DNA from: Anaerolineaceae bacterium
GTDB taxonomy: Bacteria; Chloroflexota; Anaerolineae; Anaerolineales; Anaerolineaceae
Direction of reading: 5' to 3'
Assembly: GCA_027348305.1 (NCBI GenBank)
Contig: DAIEPS010000106.1
Coordinates: 1-6,548, forward strand
DNA length: 6,548 nucleotides
Shown here: positions 5,462 to 6,548 of the stretch, piece after piece
Layout: the number at the start of each line of letters is the position of its first letter
Numbering within the stretch: position 1 is the stretch's first letter
The notes under the pieces: generated by a model
Seen by the model: the letters and a program-made list of their open reading frames with translations, nothing else
What the model was told of the DNA's origin: nothing
Databases searched by the model: none
Program-made: the position numbers and the translations under genes

Positions 5462-6271
5462 ATGGTTGAAAAAATTTTTATGGATCAAACAGTGATCATC
5501 ACTGGTGCCTCCAGTGGCATCGGCTGGGAGATGGCCAGACAAATGGCAGCACAAGGGGCCAACCTCGCACTTGCCGCCCGCCAGAAAGACAAATTAACCG
5601 AATTAGCCGACCAATGTAATAAATTGGGAGGCAAGGCTGTGGCCGTGCCAACAGATGTGTCGGACCCTAAACAATGCCGTGCACTGATCGATTCAGCCAT
5701 TAAAGCCTTTGGCGGAATTGATATATTGGTTAATAACGCCGGAACCACCATGTGGGCCCGGTTGGATGAGATCACCGACCTGACTATTTTCAATACGATC
5801 ATGCAGGTTAATTACCTGGGTAGTGTCTACTGCACCTACTATGCTCTACCTTACCTGAAAGCTTCAAAAGGACGAATTGCCGCCATTTCCAGTCTGACCG
5901 GCAAAGCCGGAGTGCCTACCCGCACGGGATATTCCGCCAGTAAGCACGCCATGGTTGGCTTCTTTGATTCACTGCGCGTCGAACTACGCGGATCTGGTAT
6001 CAGCGTCACCATGATTTATCCGGGGTTTGTGGATACCGGTGTGCAGGAACGCGGCTTTGGTGCTGATGGGAAACCTCTTGGAATCAACCCCCTTCAGAAA
6101 AACAAAATCATGACCGCAAATGAATGCGCACGTCTGAGTATTAAGGCTATCGCAGAACGCCGCCGTGAAGAGGTTATGACCCTGCGAGGCAAACTCGGAC
6201 AGTGGATCAAACTGATCGCACCAGGCCTGGTGGATAAGATCGCCGCCAAGGCGATCGAAGAAGGAAAATAA
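5462..6271 (+). CDS. Short-chain dehydrogenase/reductase (classical SDR)
   Basis: The 269-aa product is a full-length classical SDR. It has the cofactor-binding TGASSGIG (14-21), R40 after the second strand (which favours NADP(H) over NAD(H)), the TDVSD adenine-ring region (64-68), NNAG (91-94), the structural and catalytic asparagine N117 in VNYLG, the catalytic serine region ISSLTGK (142-148; S144 most likely), and YSASK with Y157 and K161. All expected catalytic residues are present. After the active site, PGFVDTG (about 187-193) is typical of the 11beta-HSD/DHRS-like branch, and the C-terminal tail IKLIAPGLVDKIAAKAI (about 250-266) is amphipathic. It would reversibly oxidise a hydroxyl or reduce a carbonyl; the substrate cannot be told. 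It is divergent from the DUF1801 gene and converges on the GMC gene, with 10 bp between the two stops. I see no convincing promoter for it. Confidence 0.93.
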   Translation: MVEKIFMDQTVIITGASSGIGWEMARQMAAQGANLALAARQKDKLTELADQCNKLGGKAVAVPTDVSDPKQCRALIDSAIKAFGGIDILVNNAGTTMWARLDEITDLTIFNTIMQVNYLGSVYCTYYALPYLKASKGRIAAISSLTGKAGVPTRTGYSASKHAMVGFFDSLRVELRGSGISVTMIYPGFVDTGVQERGFGADGKPLGINPLQKNKIMTANECARLSIKAIAERRREEVMTLRGKLGQWIKLIAPGLVDKIAAKAIEEGK

Positions 6272-6281
6272 TTCGCTTTTG

Positions 6282-6548
6282 CTATTCTTTTTTTGCGATT
6301 TGCGCCATGATATATTCCGCGAGCGCGGTAATAGTCAGGGCCGGGTTAGCATTCAGATTGACTGGGACAACTGATCCGTCGGCTATATACAATCCAGGAT
6401 AGCCAAATACCCTTCCCTCACAATCCACGACACCCTCAGATGGCGAATTCGCCATCACACACCCCCCCAGGATGTGGGCTGTGGTGGGGGCATCCAGCAG
6501 CACCTCGAACCAACTGCCTTTGGGAAAACCCTTCATCTTTTCCGCCAT
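6282..6548 (-). CDS. GMC-family FAD oxidoreductase, C-terminal part, cut by the window edge
   Basis: Only 88 C-terminal residues are in the window, but they are diagnostic of the GMC oxidoreductase C-terminal domain: TTAHILGGCVM (22-32) with catalytic H25, EGVVDCEGRVFGYPGLYIADGSVVP (38-62), and NLNANPALTITALAEYI (64-80) with N68 of the His/Asn active-site pair. The GGC plus 'GVVD..GRVFGYPGLYIADGS' pattern is closest to cholesterol-oxidase-like and long-chain-alcohol-oxidase-like members, which oxidise alcohols with FAD and usually O2. The methionine at the window edge is almost surely internal, since family members run about 500 residues or more; the frame stays open through 6548. A G7 run in the coding strand (complement of 6462-6468) encodes Gly-Gly and the frame is intact across it. 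Substrate and export signals lie outside the window. Confidence 0.87.
   Translation of the reverse strand: MAEKMKGFPKGSWFEVLLDAPTTAHILGGCVMANSPSEGVVDCEGRVFGYPGLYIADGSVVPVNLNANPALTITALAEYIMAQIAKKE

Noticed and set aside
6546..6548. ATG at the right edge as the start of a short GMC-like gene
   Set aside because: The 88 residues are only the C-terminal domain of a much longer family and the frame is still open at the edge, so this Met is taken as internal.

Overview
The window looks like ordinary bacterial chromosome. It has moderate GC, densely packed genes with Shine-Dalgarno (SD) sites, and sigma70-type promoter motifs. It carries no rRNA, tRNA, phage, transposase or CRISPR sequence, so nothing in it fixes the taxonomy. 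The mix of proteins (receiver-like/DUF3052 fusion, PLP decarboxylase, long PLD-like protein, GMC oxidoreductase) reminds me of environmental Chloroflexota/Anaerolineae genomes, but that is a weak impression.

Layout. (1) From 1802 down to 1 on the minus strand lies a tight three-gene run. An unrecognised 179-aa protein comes first, then a 257-aa protein that joins a degenerate receiver-like domain to a DUF3052-like domain, then the N-terminal part of a group II PLP-dependent decarboxylase that runs off the left edge. The gaps are 8 and 22 bp, so these are probably one operon. (2) The divergent spacer 1803-2252 holds a strongly palindromic REP/MITE-like element (about 1959-2037), a separate hairpin (2051-2075), and two imperfect 27-bp direct repeats exactly 210 bp apart. 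(3) An alpha/beta hydrolase lies at 2253-3053 on the plus strand and starts with TTG. It is separated by a perfect 10-bp hairpin, probably a two-way terminator, from (4) a convergent minus-strand gene for a 546-aa phospholipase-D-superfamily protein with two HKD-type motifs. (5) A DUF1801 (YdhG-like) gene follows at 4943-5326 on the minus strand. It has a good sigma70 promoter and its own probable terminator; an extended -10 promoter for the PLD gene lies just beyond that terminator. (6) A plus-strand classical SDR oxidoreductase at 5462-6271 converges, with 10 bp between stop codons, on (7) the C-terminal end of a GMC-family FAD oxidoreductase that runs off the right edge.

Apart from the left-hand operon, the genes look like independent single units with mixed oxidoreductase and hydrolase functions. 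I see no known defence, secretion or biosynthetic system. The least explained parts are the left-hand operon, with its receiver-DUF3052 fusion and unknown first gene, and the structured repeat region upstream of it.
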